From: Rhynchopus euleeides
Lineage: Eukaryota > Euglenozoa > Diplonemea > Diplonemida > Diplonemidae
Direction: 5' to 3'
Length of the DNA stretch: 64,000 bases
NCBI GenBank assembly: GCA_963210315.1
Contig: OY723293.1
Span: 62,001-126,000 of the forward strand
In this document: positions 29,560 through 40,623 of the stretch, in pieces
Layout: the number at the start of each line of letters is the position of its first letter
Numbering within the stretch: position 1 is the stretch's first letter
Made by a program: the position numbers and the translations under genes
Notes under the pieces: generated by a model
What the model was told of the DNA's origin: nothing
The model's database searches: none
The model's input: the letters and a program-made list of their open reading frames with translations, nothing else

Positions 29560-29850
29560 AACCAACAGATGTTCACTACCGTGGCCTCCGGCGGCTGGGG
29601 GGCGGAACCCCCCAGACCCCCCCATGCGACATGTGCTATCTGTCAGTTGTGTTGTACTTGAGCGTATGCGACTATGGAGCCAGGCCAACAGACGTTCGCT
29701 ACCGTGGCCTCCGGCGGCTGGGGGGCTCCGCCCCCCAGACCCCCCTGTGGCTTGTGCCTGGTCTTGGAGCCAAGCTTGCGCGTACGGGGCTGGGCATATC
29801 GGTTCACACCTCGCGGGAGGCTGGGCCGAGCCTAATCTCTCAGAGACGAA
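29560..29850 (+). repeat. Paired hairpin repeat, diverged copy
   Basis: Units at about 29565-29625 and 29690-29750. The right flank (GCATATCGGTTC, CTCGCGGGAGGCTGGGCC, TCTCAGAGACGAAC) matches the flank in the hAT MITEs, so the repeat family extends over about 330 bp. DNA from 29851 to 30542 shows no supported gene. Confidence 0.8.
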
Positions 29851-30606
29851 CACCTTGCGAATGCGATCGGGTTTGCGGGCTTGCGGCTATGACATCTCGA
29901 AAGGGTCGTCGGGGCCCGTGATATGTTTCGGGTTCACTTGGTGGGCATCCGTGGCGAGGAACCACGTGTATGTGTGCGAGGAAGCAAGGAGATACCACAC
30001 CGGAGCCACACAGCACCAGGTCGACCTGGATCTGGTCGAGCTCAGGGGGAAGGAAGCACAGTCACCAAAGTGAGTCACCACCGCCGGCCTCAACCACCAA
30101 ACTGCAACGCAGAGGTTCCGCTATTCTCACAAGGAAGGCGCCCTGGGATGTACAGTGATTTGTGTGCAGCATCAAGAGGCACTGACCGCCTTGAACAGAG
30201 AGGTAGTGTACAGGTGGCGAGCAGTGGGAGGGCGTGCTGTGTCCTTCCACTTCCCCATCTACCTCCATTCGTTCACCGTTGTTGATAGCGATTTTTTCGC
30301 CATTTTTTCGAATCGTATGCATCGGTGAGGCCGAGTGAATCAAAATAGCGCAAAACTCACACCAAAATCTGTGTCTGAGGCACAGAAATCGTGCAAAAAA
30401 GCACCCAAAAAAAAGTGCAAAAAAACCAAAATAGGATTTCGAAAATCGGCCAAAATACCCCCAAAATAGAGCCACACCTGGTCACACCCCCTCTTGGGGC
30501 GGTACGCCAGTCTACATGTATAATAGTTGACATGCAAGTATTATACATGTATTTTTACTTGATATACATGTATTTTACATGTATATTTCAGGCATATACA
30601 TGTATT

Positions 30607-32513
30607 GGGGGTATGGAAAAGTCGGTGAAAAAAAATGAGAAAAAATGAGAAAAAATCGGCCGAAATTTGCTGTTTTTCGCTTAAAAAAGAGTGTGGGGAG
30701 TTGGGTCCAGTTTAGCAAAGTGAGCTTATTTTTCGAAAATTGAAAAATTGGGGACACCAAAAGTCCCCAAACAAGTCTTCGACTTGGCGCGCAGAGTGAT
30801 TTTTTTTTGGTGAAAAAATGCCCCAAAAATTGTCGGGTCAAAAGTTGCTGTTGAAGACGGTGCAAGATCTCTGCAGGCTGGGTGGGCGCTACGCTGACGG
30901 ACAACGACAAGCCGGAGGCTGCGACTGTGAAGAATCCAAAGAACGGCCCGGGTCCTCCTCGAGATGGCGGTGCTGGCCCCTGTTCCCACCGGTGTGACAC
31001 GGGGCATTCCGGGACGCGATAGCGCTGCTGCACGGATGCCAACGAGGAGGGCCACTCCGAACCCTGAACACCCCGCCAGACCTGCTTGTTACATCACAAA
31101 CAGCAGACCCAGAGTGGAGTGCCTCGCCCCGGTAAACTCAAACCCTGCCAGATTGACGAGGCCACCACCTCCTGGCACTGCCTGCCCGTGCACGACAGGA
31201 ACGGGTGACCTGCAGGTCGTCGTGAGCAGGACCATGGCAAACCACTCGAACCTGTGTGGGGTACGGCTGCTACCGCAACTCGTCATGTGCGGTGTGCAGC
31301 GGGTGCGGGTGCGCCACGACCGGGTGGTGCGTACTCCTCCAGGAGAAGTGGGCGAGCTCATTCCCGCAAACGCCTGAGTCGGGGATGAACTACCTCCTTC
31401 AAAAAGCATCGGAGCACATTGGTGGTCGTGGCGTCAGGGAAACCGACCGTCCTGATGAGAATACGGTAAGTGATGAGAGGATGTCGGCGCCGTTTGCCCA
31501 CGTCGTCAACTGTGGGGAGAGTCTGTCGGAGGCGAGGCGGGGAGGGCCGCGACACATCACGGGAACCGGGTCGCAATTGAAAAAGGGGGACCGGTTCGCG
31601 TGTGGAGGGGGGGTGCGGGGGGGAGGCCCGGCAGGCCAAAGGACCGATGCGCCACAAACCCGCGACCGACGCACCAGACATGTGTGGGAAGGGGGGGTGC
31701 GGGGGGGAACAGGATCCCAGACAACAGGACAGACCAGCCAGGACCTCAGCTGCACGAGTCTTTGTCACGTGGGCTTGACATAAGGTAAAAGGCCATTGCT
31801 ACCAACCTGAGAGCAGATAGTGGCCTGGTCTCGGTGACAGCACACGGAAGACTTGCTCTCAACGCGGCATGCGGGTCACAGAAGTCAGAGCGTGGAGGCA
31901 GGGTGACGCGTCATGAAAGAGGACAAAGAGGTGTGGGAGGGAGGAGGCGAGCACAAAAGGGCGTCGGCTACCGCACGCCCTTTGGCCGCAGCCGACGACC
32001 GACCGTACCGGCCCCCGGCCGGGAGGGAGGTGGGAGGTGGGGGGGGGGGCGGGGGGCGTGGGGGGCGAAGCCCCCCGGAAATTTTTTTTTTCGGCCAAAA
32101 AAATTTTTTTTTCGACATGTCGAAAATCCGGCCACCCTGGGGCAGCAGCCTGGACTGGTGGCCACCCCAACCAAAAAAAATCGAAAAAAAATCCGAAAAA
32201 AATCCGAAAAATATCGGTGTGGCACCCCAGAGGGCCCGATTTTCGGTTTAGTCGGCCGAAAAAAAAAATTTTTTTTTCGGCCAAATTTTTTTTTTCGACA
32301 TGTCGAAAAATCGGTAATTCAGTACCCCGGGGGGGTATGGAATCTGGGAACCTCGACCTGGCGACTACGGGTGACTACGCGCGACTACGACACAATGCGA
32401 TTTTTTGCGAAAAAATCGATTTTTTTCGAAAATCTTACTCTCTTTTCCCCAGCCGAAAAACCGCGCGTAAATCGCCTAAAAGTGACTAAGAATGACTAAA
32501 TTTCCATACCCCC
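30607..32513. mobile_element. 1.9-kb element with GGGGGTATGGAAA termini
   Basis: Termini GGGGGTATGGAAA and its inverse (ends 32513), flanked by ATT on each side (30604-30606, 32514-32516). It splits the ACATGTA array of the right long terminal repeat. The interior holds a Cys-rich reading frame (31226-31465), G-rich repeats GGGGGGTGCGGGGGGGAGGC at about 31607-31705, and paired TTTTCGACATGTCGAAAA hairpins near 32115 and 32300. The element type is unknown. Confidence 0.65.
31226..31465 (+). CDS. Cys-rich zinc-finger fragment related to the retrotransposon gag finger
   Basis: An open frame with no clear ATG reads TCVGYGC, then SCAVCSGCGCATTGWCV, then a charged tail. The spacing CVxxxC...CxxCGxATTxxCV is the same as in the gag protein at 1021-2007 (CVFPTC...CNACGQATTRTCV). 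A GT donor-like site follows at 31466. It may be an exon or a relic of a gag-related gene carried by this element. Confidence 0.35.
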
Positions 32514-32565
32514 ATTATACATGTATAATAGTTGACATGCAAGTATTATACATGTATAATACATG

Positions 32566-33284
32566 TACCGTCACTCAAGTTTTGTTGGTGGGGTAATATA
32601 TTGGTGGGGTAAATATGTTGGTGGGGTACTAATTTGGTGGATTTGGGGCTCTGAAAAAAGTTGGTGGGTTATTACCCCACCAACATAATTACCCCTGGGG
32701 CGCATTGTACTTGGCGATTTTTTCTGGCACCTGGGATTTGGAGCCCCCTGCCCACCCACCCCGACTGCGCGTACGCATGTGCGTACGCCGTCCGCACTTT
32801 CTGAAACCGCGCTGCGTACGCGTACGCAGAAATTGCGTACGGCTGGTATTCCAGGTCTCTCAGCACACAGTAGGCCACCCAGTAGGCTGAGCCCTGGCCT
32901 TTGCTCTTGCCTTTCACAGACGGTTCCTTCGCGCACAAGTGCAACAGGTACGATTACCTACTCGAAGGCTCGAAGGCTGCTGAGGTTGACGACCGATTTG
33001 GTGTGTGGACATGGCCGTCTCTTGTACTACATAGACTGCCGTTTGCAGGCGCCGCACGCCCACGCGTACGCCGTATGCATTTTCTGGAAAACGTAGCCAT
33101 CAGCCGGGCCCCTTAGGCGTTCGCCACGAAAACGGTAGTCAGCGATGCGCATTGGGGTAATAAATTGGTGGGGTAGATTTGTTGGTGGGGTAAATATGTT
33201 GGTGGGGTACTAATTTGGTGGATTTGGGGGTTCTGGAAGAAGTTGGTGGGTTATTACCCCACCAACATTACTTGAGTGACGGTA
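32566..33284. repeat. Right long terminal inverted repeat (outer 719 bp)
   Basis: An inverted, near-identical copy of 22783-23501. Its inner continuation is interrupted by the 30607-32513 insertion. Confidence 0.9.
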
Positions 33285-33328
33285 TATACTTGTAGTTATA
33301 CATGTAAAATTTACAAGATCCCACCGTG

Positions 33329-34733
33329 GACGAGGGCGGGGGTGGGGGTGGGGGGCGTTGGGCTGTTTATTGCCGCTGCTGTGTATACGTTCAGTTGTCA
33401 GATTTGTCGTTATTTTGTTTCGTTTCGTGGATTTGGCTTCAGCCCACGCCGTAGCGCAGACCTCTCCTCTCCTCCCGCCCCGCCTTCGCATTCCTCACAA
33501 GACAAGTAAATAAAGGGGGTCTTCGCTGGCCGTTATCCTCCGTCAATCTCCGTCAGTTTTCAGCTAATTCAACAGCAAATGCACCAAAACGCACTGACGG
33601 TCACCCCGTAGCGAAGACCCCCAAAGGCGGAATAAAAACCGCAGCCATTTTCTTATGGCACCGGAGTGAAGACTCCATCCACAACAAAACGTTCAGAAGG
33701 CAGATATCCCGCTCCTCCACACCGCTGAGGACAGACACCGCGTGCAACGCGCCTCACGTCGCCTGTAGAACGGCTGAACGAAGAGCTGCTGCTGCACACA
33801 GCCAGCGGTGCGAAGGGGGGGACACGGGACCCGGTTTGTGGAACTCCACGAAGGAGCGTGGGCGGGGGAGGGGGGGGGGGAGGTGTGTGTGCATGCGCAT
33901 CGATCCCATTGCTTCCGCAGAGGGCAGAGGGCAGAGGGGCGGGGGGGGGGGGGGGTGGGGGTGGGGATCGGAGTGACGAGGGGACTTCAGGAGAGAAGCT
34001 GCACACAGGTTGGCCCTCTGGGGGAGGGGCTTTGTTTATCCCGTGGGCCTGGGACACACACCCTGCGCGCTTGAAAGCCAGCAAAGCCGGTGGCAGGCCT
34101 TGGGTGCCTGCCATAGAGTTTTAGTACAACACGGCGCCTGCGTGGTTGGGCCTCTTGGGGTTGTCCGCCATGTTGCGAGCATGGGGGGAGGGAGGGAGGG
34201 AGGGAGGGAGGGAGGGAGGGAGGGAGGGAGGGAGGGAGGGAGGGAGGGAGGGAGGGAGGGAGGGAGGGAGGGGGGGAGGGAGGCGCAAGGAGAACTATCT
34301 AAGTGTATGGCGAAAGGGAGGGCCGGCATGCCGGGGGGTGGGGTGTGTGTGTGTGTGTGGGGCAGAAGTGCCCCCCTCATAAAAAACAAAGTGGCGGGGT
34401 TGCCGGGTCGGGTTATGTTGAGAAGAAGGCAAAACTAGCTGTGCCCACCCCCCGCGTGGATCGGAAAGTGACAGCAAACGAGACAACAAACCAATTACTA
34501 CCGAACGTTGTTTTGTTGGAACGCAGACCCCACTCCACCACCCGGTCTGATGAAGTGGTGTGGGTGGGGCTGCACGATCCAGCTCAAGGCACAGAAAGTT
34601 TCCGAACGAACAATATAAGCGCCGAAAAAGTCTTTTTGAGCAGGCATGGGCCCAAGAAGGTTTTCCCAGTTCCAGCAGCACGACACCAAACAACTATCCG
34701 GTGTGTGGGTGAGGGGGTGTAGCGCAGTGGGAC
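33329..34733. other. 3' flank of the DAHP synthase gene, simple repeats, no gene
   Basis: G-rich DNA from 33329 to 33360, then ordinary-composition sequence without a supported gene. A (GGGA)n microsatellite of about 100 bp lies at 34182-34283, followed by a short (GT)n run. Confidence 0.5.
34182..34283 (+). repeat. (GGGA)n microsatellite
   Basis: About 25 nearly perfect GGGA units, a likely G-quadruplex former, 3' of the DAHP synthase gene. Confidence 0.95.
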
Positions 34734-36039
34734 CTAGTCCTCCCGCTTCCGCTTCCTCCGCGTCTGCACGGCTTCTGCCAGCACACTCAGCACGTCCTGT
34801 CGAAGGTGGTGGTGGGTGGTGGGAGGTGGGTGTCGCCATGAAGGCCAAGATGGAACAGGACAAGACAGAACATGCCACACACAAGGTCCCCCCACCTCAC
34901 CCCATTTCAGTGTGCACATCCCAGCAAGCAATCTGATGATCTGTCTGCAGATCATCTCTACTACTACGCTGCACAGATATCCATACCAGGGTGTCGTCAA
35001 ACCCGAGGCATTCATCTGTGATGGACATGCCGTACACAAGCTTGTCCTTCGCGCCGGGTGCGAGCTTCTGGTTCCCCGCGACGAGGTGGGACTCGATCAT
35101 GACGCCGACAACCGTGCGGCAGCCCCCCGCAATCTGGTCCGCGATGCTCTTTGCCACGGAGGGCTGGTTCTTCGCCTGCTTCAGCGAGTTGCCGTGCGAA
35201 CAGTCGATGATCACTTTCGGGTGGGCCACGGTGCGCTTGGCGAGCTGCGCAGCAACCGACGCAACGTCCTCCGCAGAGTAGTTGGGCCCGGTGACACCCC
35301 CGCGCAGGATGACGGTGGCGTAGGGGTTGCCTGTCGTGTGAACGATAGCAGCCAGGCCCTGCTTCGTCACGGAGAGGAAGGAGTGGGGGTGCTTTGTGGC
35401 CTGCACCGCGTCGCATGCGATGCTGACATCCCCCGAGGTGCCGTTCTTGAACCCGACAGGCATGGAGAGCCCGCTGGCGAGCTCGCGGTGGATCTGCGAC
35501 TCCGTCGTGCGGGCGCCGATCGCCCCCCACGCCACGCAGTCCGCGAAGAACTGCGGGGAGATGGTGTCGAGGAACTCACACCCGCAGGGCAGCCCCAGCT
35601 TGTTGACGGAGAGAAGCAGCTTGCGCGCCATCCGCAGCCCGTCGTTGATCTTGAATGTGTTGTCGAGGTAGGGGTCGTTGATCAGACCCTTCCACCCGAC
35701 GGTGGTGCGCGGCTTCTCGAAGTAGACACGCATCACGATAAGCAGGTCGCGGGAGAACTTCGCCGTGGCCTCCTTCAGCTTCGCTGCATACTCCAAGGCG
35801 CTCTTCGGGTCGTGTATGGAGCAGGGCCCCACGATCACAACCAGCCTGTCGTCGGTGCCCTTGATTGCATTCGACACGGCGACACGCCCTGCGACGACAA
35901 CATCCGACTCCTCGTCTGTGAGGGGCAGCTCCTCCAGCAGGATGCTCGGCGGCAGCAGGGCCTGCAGCTTCTTGATGCGCAAGTCGTCGATGCTCTGCAG
36001 CTCGTCGAGGCTGAGGTCCGTGCCCTGGCGGTCTGTCAT
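34734..36039 (-). CDS. 3-deoxy-D-arabino-heptulosonate 7-phosphate (DAHP) synthase, two exons
   Basis: It condenses phosphoenolpyruvate with erythrose 4-phosphate in the first step of the shikimate pathway. Exon 1 is 36039-34987 (351 codons), the intron is 34797-34986 (190 nt, donor GTATGG, acceptor GACAG), and exon 2 is 34796-34734 (20 codons and TAG), giving 371 residues. It is of the class I AroF/G/H type: GPCSIHD, RVYFEKPRTTVGWKGLINDP, GARTTESQIHRELASG, FKNGTSGD, HSFLSVTK, ILRGG, SHGNS, ESHLVAGNQ. The four metal ligands are present (Cys of GPCS, His of SHGN, Glu of ESHL, Asp of SITDECLGF). Splicing restores the usual ending DDTL-DVLSVLAEAVQTRR, which strongly supports the intron. The N-terminus has no obvious transit peptide. 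The tail KRKRED is basic and unusual for this family. Confidence 0.97.
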
Positions 36040-36285
36040 GGTTGCAACAACACCTGTGGAAACAGACGGCCGCCCTGCAGGTGGTGGTGGTGGATTTCAT
36101 CAGAGCAACAGCAGCAGCAGCAGGTGAAGATGGGCAGGGTTGGGATCAAGCAGAAGCCGGCGGGTGTGGGGGGTGGGCGGGGTTGTGAAAGGAACAAAGC
36201 GAGGCTCAAGTGCCTCGCTGGCACGGCAGCGCCGTCGGGCCGTTAACCTCGTGCCGAGGTGCCGAGGTGTGGGTTAGTTGTGTGG

Positions 36286-38096
36286 CTATGTGGAGCTGCG
36301 TCTGCGGCGGCGTCGCTTGGAGTCCCCATCTCTCTCGCGCCCCCGGCCTTTCGAGTCGTCGCGCCTGTCACGGCGGCTCCGCGAGTCGCGGTCGTGACGG
36401 TCGTCACGGTTGCTGTCTCTGTCACGTTCGCTCCGCCTGTCATGCCTGCGATCGTCGTTGCGGTGTCTGCGGTCACCGTCTCTGTCGCGCAACCTGTCCC
36501 GATCGCTGTGCCTGTGCCTGCTGCCGTCGTGCTCACGATCGCGGTCGCGGTCACGGTCCCTGTCACGGTCACGATCACGATCGCGGTCCCTGTCGCGGTC
36601 ACGGTCCCTGTCGCCCTCCCTGTCATCCCGGTTGCGCCTGCTGCGCGGTTCGTCGCGACCGTCATCCCGGCTCCTGTTGCGGTCCCTCTGCCTGTCCCTG
36701 TCGTCGTCAGGCGTTCCGCCCCTGGCAAACCCGGAGGCGCCGTCACCCTTGCCACCCTTGCCTCCCTTGGCACCCTTGCCGCCCTTGCCACCGTCACCTT
36801 TGCCACCGCCCTTCTTCCCACCCGACACACCAGCATCGCCTGCCATCCACTTGTTCCACACGCGCGGCACAGACTGTGAGAAGTCGATGTGGATACGCCG
36901 GTCGTCGATCCGCACGTTCTCCATCTTCAGATAAGCCTGTGTGTGGGGTGGGTGGCGATGCATGTGCAGTCTGGGCCAGCTTCTGTGACTTCCGCACCCA
37001 AAGCAACGGGTTTCTCACTGTCACATGATGAGTGCATGTATTGCATTGTAAAAACAAAGCCGGCCGGCGTGGCCTTCATGGCGCAGCAAACCTACCGGAG
37101 CTGGACCACCACACAGCCCTCCGTGGGACCGACAAAATGAAAGAGTGCGATGTGCACTGCACTGCACTGCACTGCTGCCTGCCATACCTGCTCACACGCT
37201 TTCACGGCGTCGAACTCGATGAAGGCGTACTGAAGGGACTTGCCATCCTTTGTGCGGAGGATCTCACAGGAGGATATCTTGCCGAACCGCGAGAAGGCCA
37301 GCTCCAGGTCCTCGTCCTCCGTCACAGGGTTGAGGCAGCACACAAACAGCACGTTGCGCGGGGGCTCCACATCCGCATCCGCAATATCCCCCAGACCCAC
37401 CAGCTCCCACTCGCGCGACTTCGCCTCGCGGGCGCTGATCAGCGCATTCCACTCCACCTCGTCCACCTCCTCGTCCTCACCGCTCGATGCGTACTCGCTG
37501 TCGCTCTCCACATCCGGCACAGGCGATGCGTCGGGCACCAGCGGGGCCAGCCCCTCTGGGTCCGGGAAGGGGTCCTCCAGCACATGCGTGTGGTGGATGC
37601 ACACCTTGCGGAGGGGGCGGCTGTCGGCATTGACATGCACATTGTTGAGCTCCTCCAGCACGTGCATGCCCTCCGCCACCTGCCCGAAGATGGTGTGCTT
37701 CTCGTCGAGATAGTCGATGTGGCGCTCCCCGAGCTGGATGAAGAACTGCGATGTGTTGGAGCCCGCCCGCCCTGCGTTGGCCATGCTCACGACGCCCCTG
37801 CGGTTGTGCGACAGCCGGTTCTTCCGGCGGCGCTGCGGCTGCAGCTCATCCTCGAAGTAGCGCCGCTTCTCGCCGTGGATCAACCCCCAGATGCTGGTGC
37901 CCCCCTGCTTGTCTGCGTCGCCGCACTGCGCGATGAAGTTCTTCTCGATGCTGTGGAAGACGCACTGGTTGTAGAACTTCACCTTGCACAGCTTCACGAA
38001 ATTTTCGCAGGCGCGCGGGCAGTCCTTTGTGTACAGGTCGATCACAACATCCCCCTTGCTGGTCTCCAGCAGCACGGAGCCTCCTATCTCTGCCAT
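36286..38096 (-). CDS. PPIL4: PPIL4-type cyclophilin-RRM splicing factor, two exons
   Basis: Exon 1 is 38096-37188 (303 codons), the intron is 36937-37187 (251 nt, GTATGG...CACACAG) and exon 2 is 36936-36286, giving 519 residues. It has an N-terminal cyclophilin domain (residues 1-165; FENFVKLC-like CENFVKLCKVKFYNQCVFH, SQFFIQLGERHIDYLD), an acidic linker, an RRM at about 245-322 (RNP2 LFVCCLN, RNP1 LQYAFIEF) that is completed across the splice (AYLKMENVRIDDRRIHIDFS), a Gly/Lys-rich segment, and an Arg/Asp/Ser-rich tail with a long run of Arg-Asp dipeptides. The order matches human PPIL4 (492 residues), a spliceosome-associated nuclear protein. The canonical catalytic Arg of cyclophilin A (FHRI) is Ser here (FHSI), a substitution also expected in the PPIL4 family, so isomerase activity may be weak. 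Confidence 0.95.
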
Positions 38097-39130
38097 GCCG
38101 CCCCACGCCGCAGGGGCGGGTGTGCAGAGGAAGCGGACAGAGGCCGCTGCCCTGCCCTGCCCTGCCCTGCAATGAAGAGGGTGGGTGTGGTGGGTGCGGG
38201 TGGTCGGGACGGGACAAACACAGAGGGGTGAGTGGGGCTGTAGCGCAAGCAACCCTCTTTGCTGCCGTTGATGTTGGGGGGTAGGGGTAGGGGTAGAGGG
38301 GTAGGGTAGGGTAGGGTAGGGTGGGGTGGGGTGGGTGGTAAGGGGGATAGCGGGGCTTGTGCTGCCGAGATGCTGGATTCCGCAGTTGGGTTCCACAATG
38401 CCGAGAGGGGAGGGATCCCACGCCGCATCCCGTTGTGCGTATGCGGGGGCAATGTCAACGCGTGGAGATCGGCAGCAGGATCGCGGCCCCTTCGCAGCCA
38501 AGGTGCACGACGCAAATTTCTCAGCACCTCGTAAATAGATTCCGGGGGAGGGATGGAGGGGGGCGGGGGGGGTGGGGTGGGGGCAGGCCCTGCACACGCA
38601 ATCATGCCAGAAGTTAGTTTCACAGAATTGGCCAGGAGGTCAGAACCCTGCACACCGGGCAGATGCTTTCGGCCCACCGCTTCTCATCTGCACCTTTCTC
38701 ATGTGAATACCGCCACCGCCACCGCCCCTCAGCCCAACCCCCACCCCCATCCCCAACTGAATCCAGAACAGCAGTCAAACACGTTGGGCACCATCGAGCA
38801 CTCATTCCCTTCCAACGGAAGGTGGATTTCGGGCGAAACACGCGACTGAGAGAACCACATATGGGGTGAAAGCCTCGGTGGGAAATGGAGTACACGCTAC
38901 CGCGGTAGCGCGGCGCACAAATCCCGAAGCGGGTGTGCGTGGAAGGGGGGTGGGGGTGGGGGCTGTGCTGCAAACGCGGCGGTTGGGGTGTGCTTGGGCT
39001 CTGCGTTGCAGTGCTGCTCGGCACCCCGCCCTGCACACATCGTACTTTGGTTCGGTGCAGAAATCACCGGGGGGACAATGGGCAATGTGGTGTCGGGGAA
39101 GGCCAGCTGTCCCGCGCCACACCCTTGCGC
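38097..39130. other. Spacer between the PPIL4 and C2-GRAM genes
   Basis: It holds (GGGTA/GGGGT)n at 38282-38342 and G-runs. No gene is supported; minus-strand frames here are Pro/His-rich and compositional. Confidence 0.5.
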
Positions 39131-40623
39131 CTACCGTGGCATATATTGGTACCCGGGGACAGGGATCTGTGCGCACTGCCGCCAGTGGCGGTCGACGTAG
39201 ATTTCAAAAGATTCAAACGGGGAGTATTTGACTGTGCCCAGCACAGACCCCACCTGCCTCTTGAGGTCTGTCGCGAAGTTGGAGAACTGGAAGACGAACC
39301 CTGCGCGGGAGTAGAGCTGCAGGCAGGGCATGCCCAGCGCACGGGAGCGCACGACGGTGACGATGTTGCGGAACTCCTCAAAGAATGGAGGCTGCTCCGC
39401 AGTCGGGACGGCAGGGATGAAGGAGATGTACCGTGTCGACACATACACCATCCCGTCGATGGGCTGCTGCTTGCCGTTGACATACTTGCACTTGTAGCCT
39501 GACTCCACAACTTCCGTGCGGGCAAGGTTGGTGAAGATGCCTGCCCAGTGCTTGCGGAGGCTTGCGAGATCATGGTCGCGCACACTCGTTTCCGCGCTGT
39601 TGCATGCATCGGAGAGGAACGCCCCTGTGTGGTGCGCCGCATCGCTCAGCCCCTTCGTGAGCTGCGAGAAGAGCCCGCCCTTGGGCTTCGTGCTGGCATC
39701 CGTCTGAGTCTGCTTCCACTGCGCGTCACGCTGCTGCCGGTTCAGCTCCGTCTTCGCAACATGCTCGTTCCACAGCTCCGTGGGTGTCTGTTTGCTGGTC
39801 GGCGGCCTGCGAAGAATTGGATATAGAAGACATTGGGCAATACACACAGCACAACACACACACAGCCTCACACCCTACCTGCCAACACACATGGCGCCTC
39901 CCCACCCACCCACCCCCTTCTCGCATACCCTGGCATGGGCGGGTTCCCGGTGAACTTCAAGGGCCCCTGCTGGTTCGGCAGGATCTCACACCGCACGTAG
40001 TTCTGCGGCTGCCCAGGTGCGCCTGACCAGGCGGGGGCCGAGGGGCCGGGGGGCGCACTGGGCAGGCTCTCGGCATAGGGGTTACTGGGGATCTGCGTGG
40101 GCCACATGCCAGAAGGCGGTGGTGCGCTGGGTGCGCTGCCCTGGGGCGCAGTGGGTGCAGGGGGCGCTGACGGTGCCGATGGCGCCATCGGCGGGGCGCT
40201 GGACCCCAGCACCGGGGGCTGGGCCTGGGGGGGCTGCGCCTGCGGCGCGTCGTTGCGGATGGACATCTTCACAATCAGCGTCCCCACCTGCACAGACCCG
40301 GAGGACAGCACCGGCTGGTAGATCTCCTCCCCGCCCACCAGCAGCGTGGGGTACCCGCTCAGCTTGGTGATGGACTTCGCGACGCACATGTCGCCCATCA
40401 TGTTGCCCTCCATCACGCTCAGCTCCAGGAAGTGCTCGGCCCGGTCGACCTGTGGGTCGAAGGGCAGCGTCATGGCCCCGTTGGCGGGGTTCCAGCTCAT
40501 CCCGATGGGGGAGCATTCCCCTGAGGGCACGGATGCATGTGAGGAGTTGAGCGAGACGGTCGAGTATGTGCTGTTCTTGGAGGGCCCCTTCCACTCCACA
40601 ACCTGCACTTGCAGGTTCGACAT
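39131..40623 (-). CDS. C2-domain and GRAM-domain protein, two exons
   Basis: Exon 1 is 40623-39929, the intron 39807-39928 (122 nt, GTATGC...TTCGCAG) and exon 2 39806-39131, giving 456 residues. Residues 1-130 form a C2-like beta sandwich (LQVQVVEWKG at the start, GTLIVKMSIRND at the end). Residues about 130-230 are a Pro/Ala/Ser-rich linker. The C-terminal part (about 310-430) reads as a GRAM/PH-like domain (SGYKCKYVNGK, DGMVYVSTRYISFIPA, VGSVLGTVKYSPFESFEIYV). Such combinations bind phospholipids and act at membranes. The ATG at 40621-40623 is the first of the C2-like reading; an AG acceptor-like CCACAG lies 24 nt upstream. Which membrane it acts on is unknown. Confidence 0.75.

Larger units (their letters stand above)
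22783..33284. mobile_element. 10.5-kb transposon with about 0.87-kb terminal inverted repeats
   Basis: Ends are TACCGTCACTCAAG and its inverse. The first 719 bp (22783-23501) equal the last 719 bp (32566-33284) inverted. The similarity continues through ACATGTAT/CAAGTA arrays at 23502-23653, mirrored at about 30543-30606 plus 32514-32565. It is inserted in the right terminus of the outer element. Rejoining its flanks recreates the terminal repeat seen at 15867, with TA (or ATAT) duplicated. It carries copy B (23734-26795), the 41-bp array (27521-28905) and the 30607-32513 element. No DNA polymerase, integrase or capsid-like gene is seen, so it is not a recognisable Polinton. Two IS-like 719-bp elements acting as a composite is the alternative. 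Confidence 0.75.
15867..33328. mobile_element. Outer element of the nest, CACGGTGGGATC termini, 2-bp TSD
   Basis: The left end reads CACGGTGGGATCTTGTAAAT and the right end is its inverted copy ending GATCCCACCGTG at 33328, with GA duplicated on both sides (15865-15866, 33329-33330). The terminal inverted repeat is at least 74 bp (15867-15940), but its right copy is split. Bases 33285-33328 hold the outer 44 bp and about 22752-22782 the inner part, separated by the 10.5-kb insertion 22783-33284. Without that insertion the element is about 7.0 kb and includes copy A (16257-19274). The terminal repeats contain TTTACATGTA palindromes. No protein clearly belonging to this outer element is identified. 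Confidence 0.75.

Noticed and set aside
22783-33284. Polinton/Maverick identity for the long-TIR transposon
   Set aside because: TIR length fits, but no protein-primed polymerase, retroviral-type integrase, packaging ATPase or capsid gene is visible, and the duplication is 2-4 bp rather than 6.
34716-34740. tRNA-like start GGGTGTAGCGCAGTGG
   Set aside because: Only an A-box resemblance. No B box or cloverleaf follows, and the stretch overlaps the end of the DAHP synthase gene.
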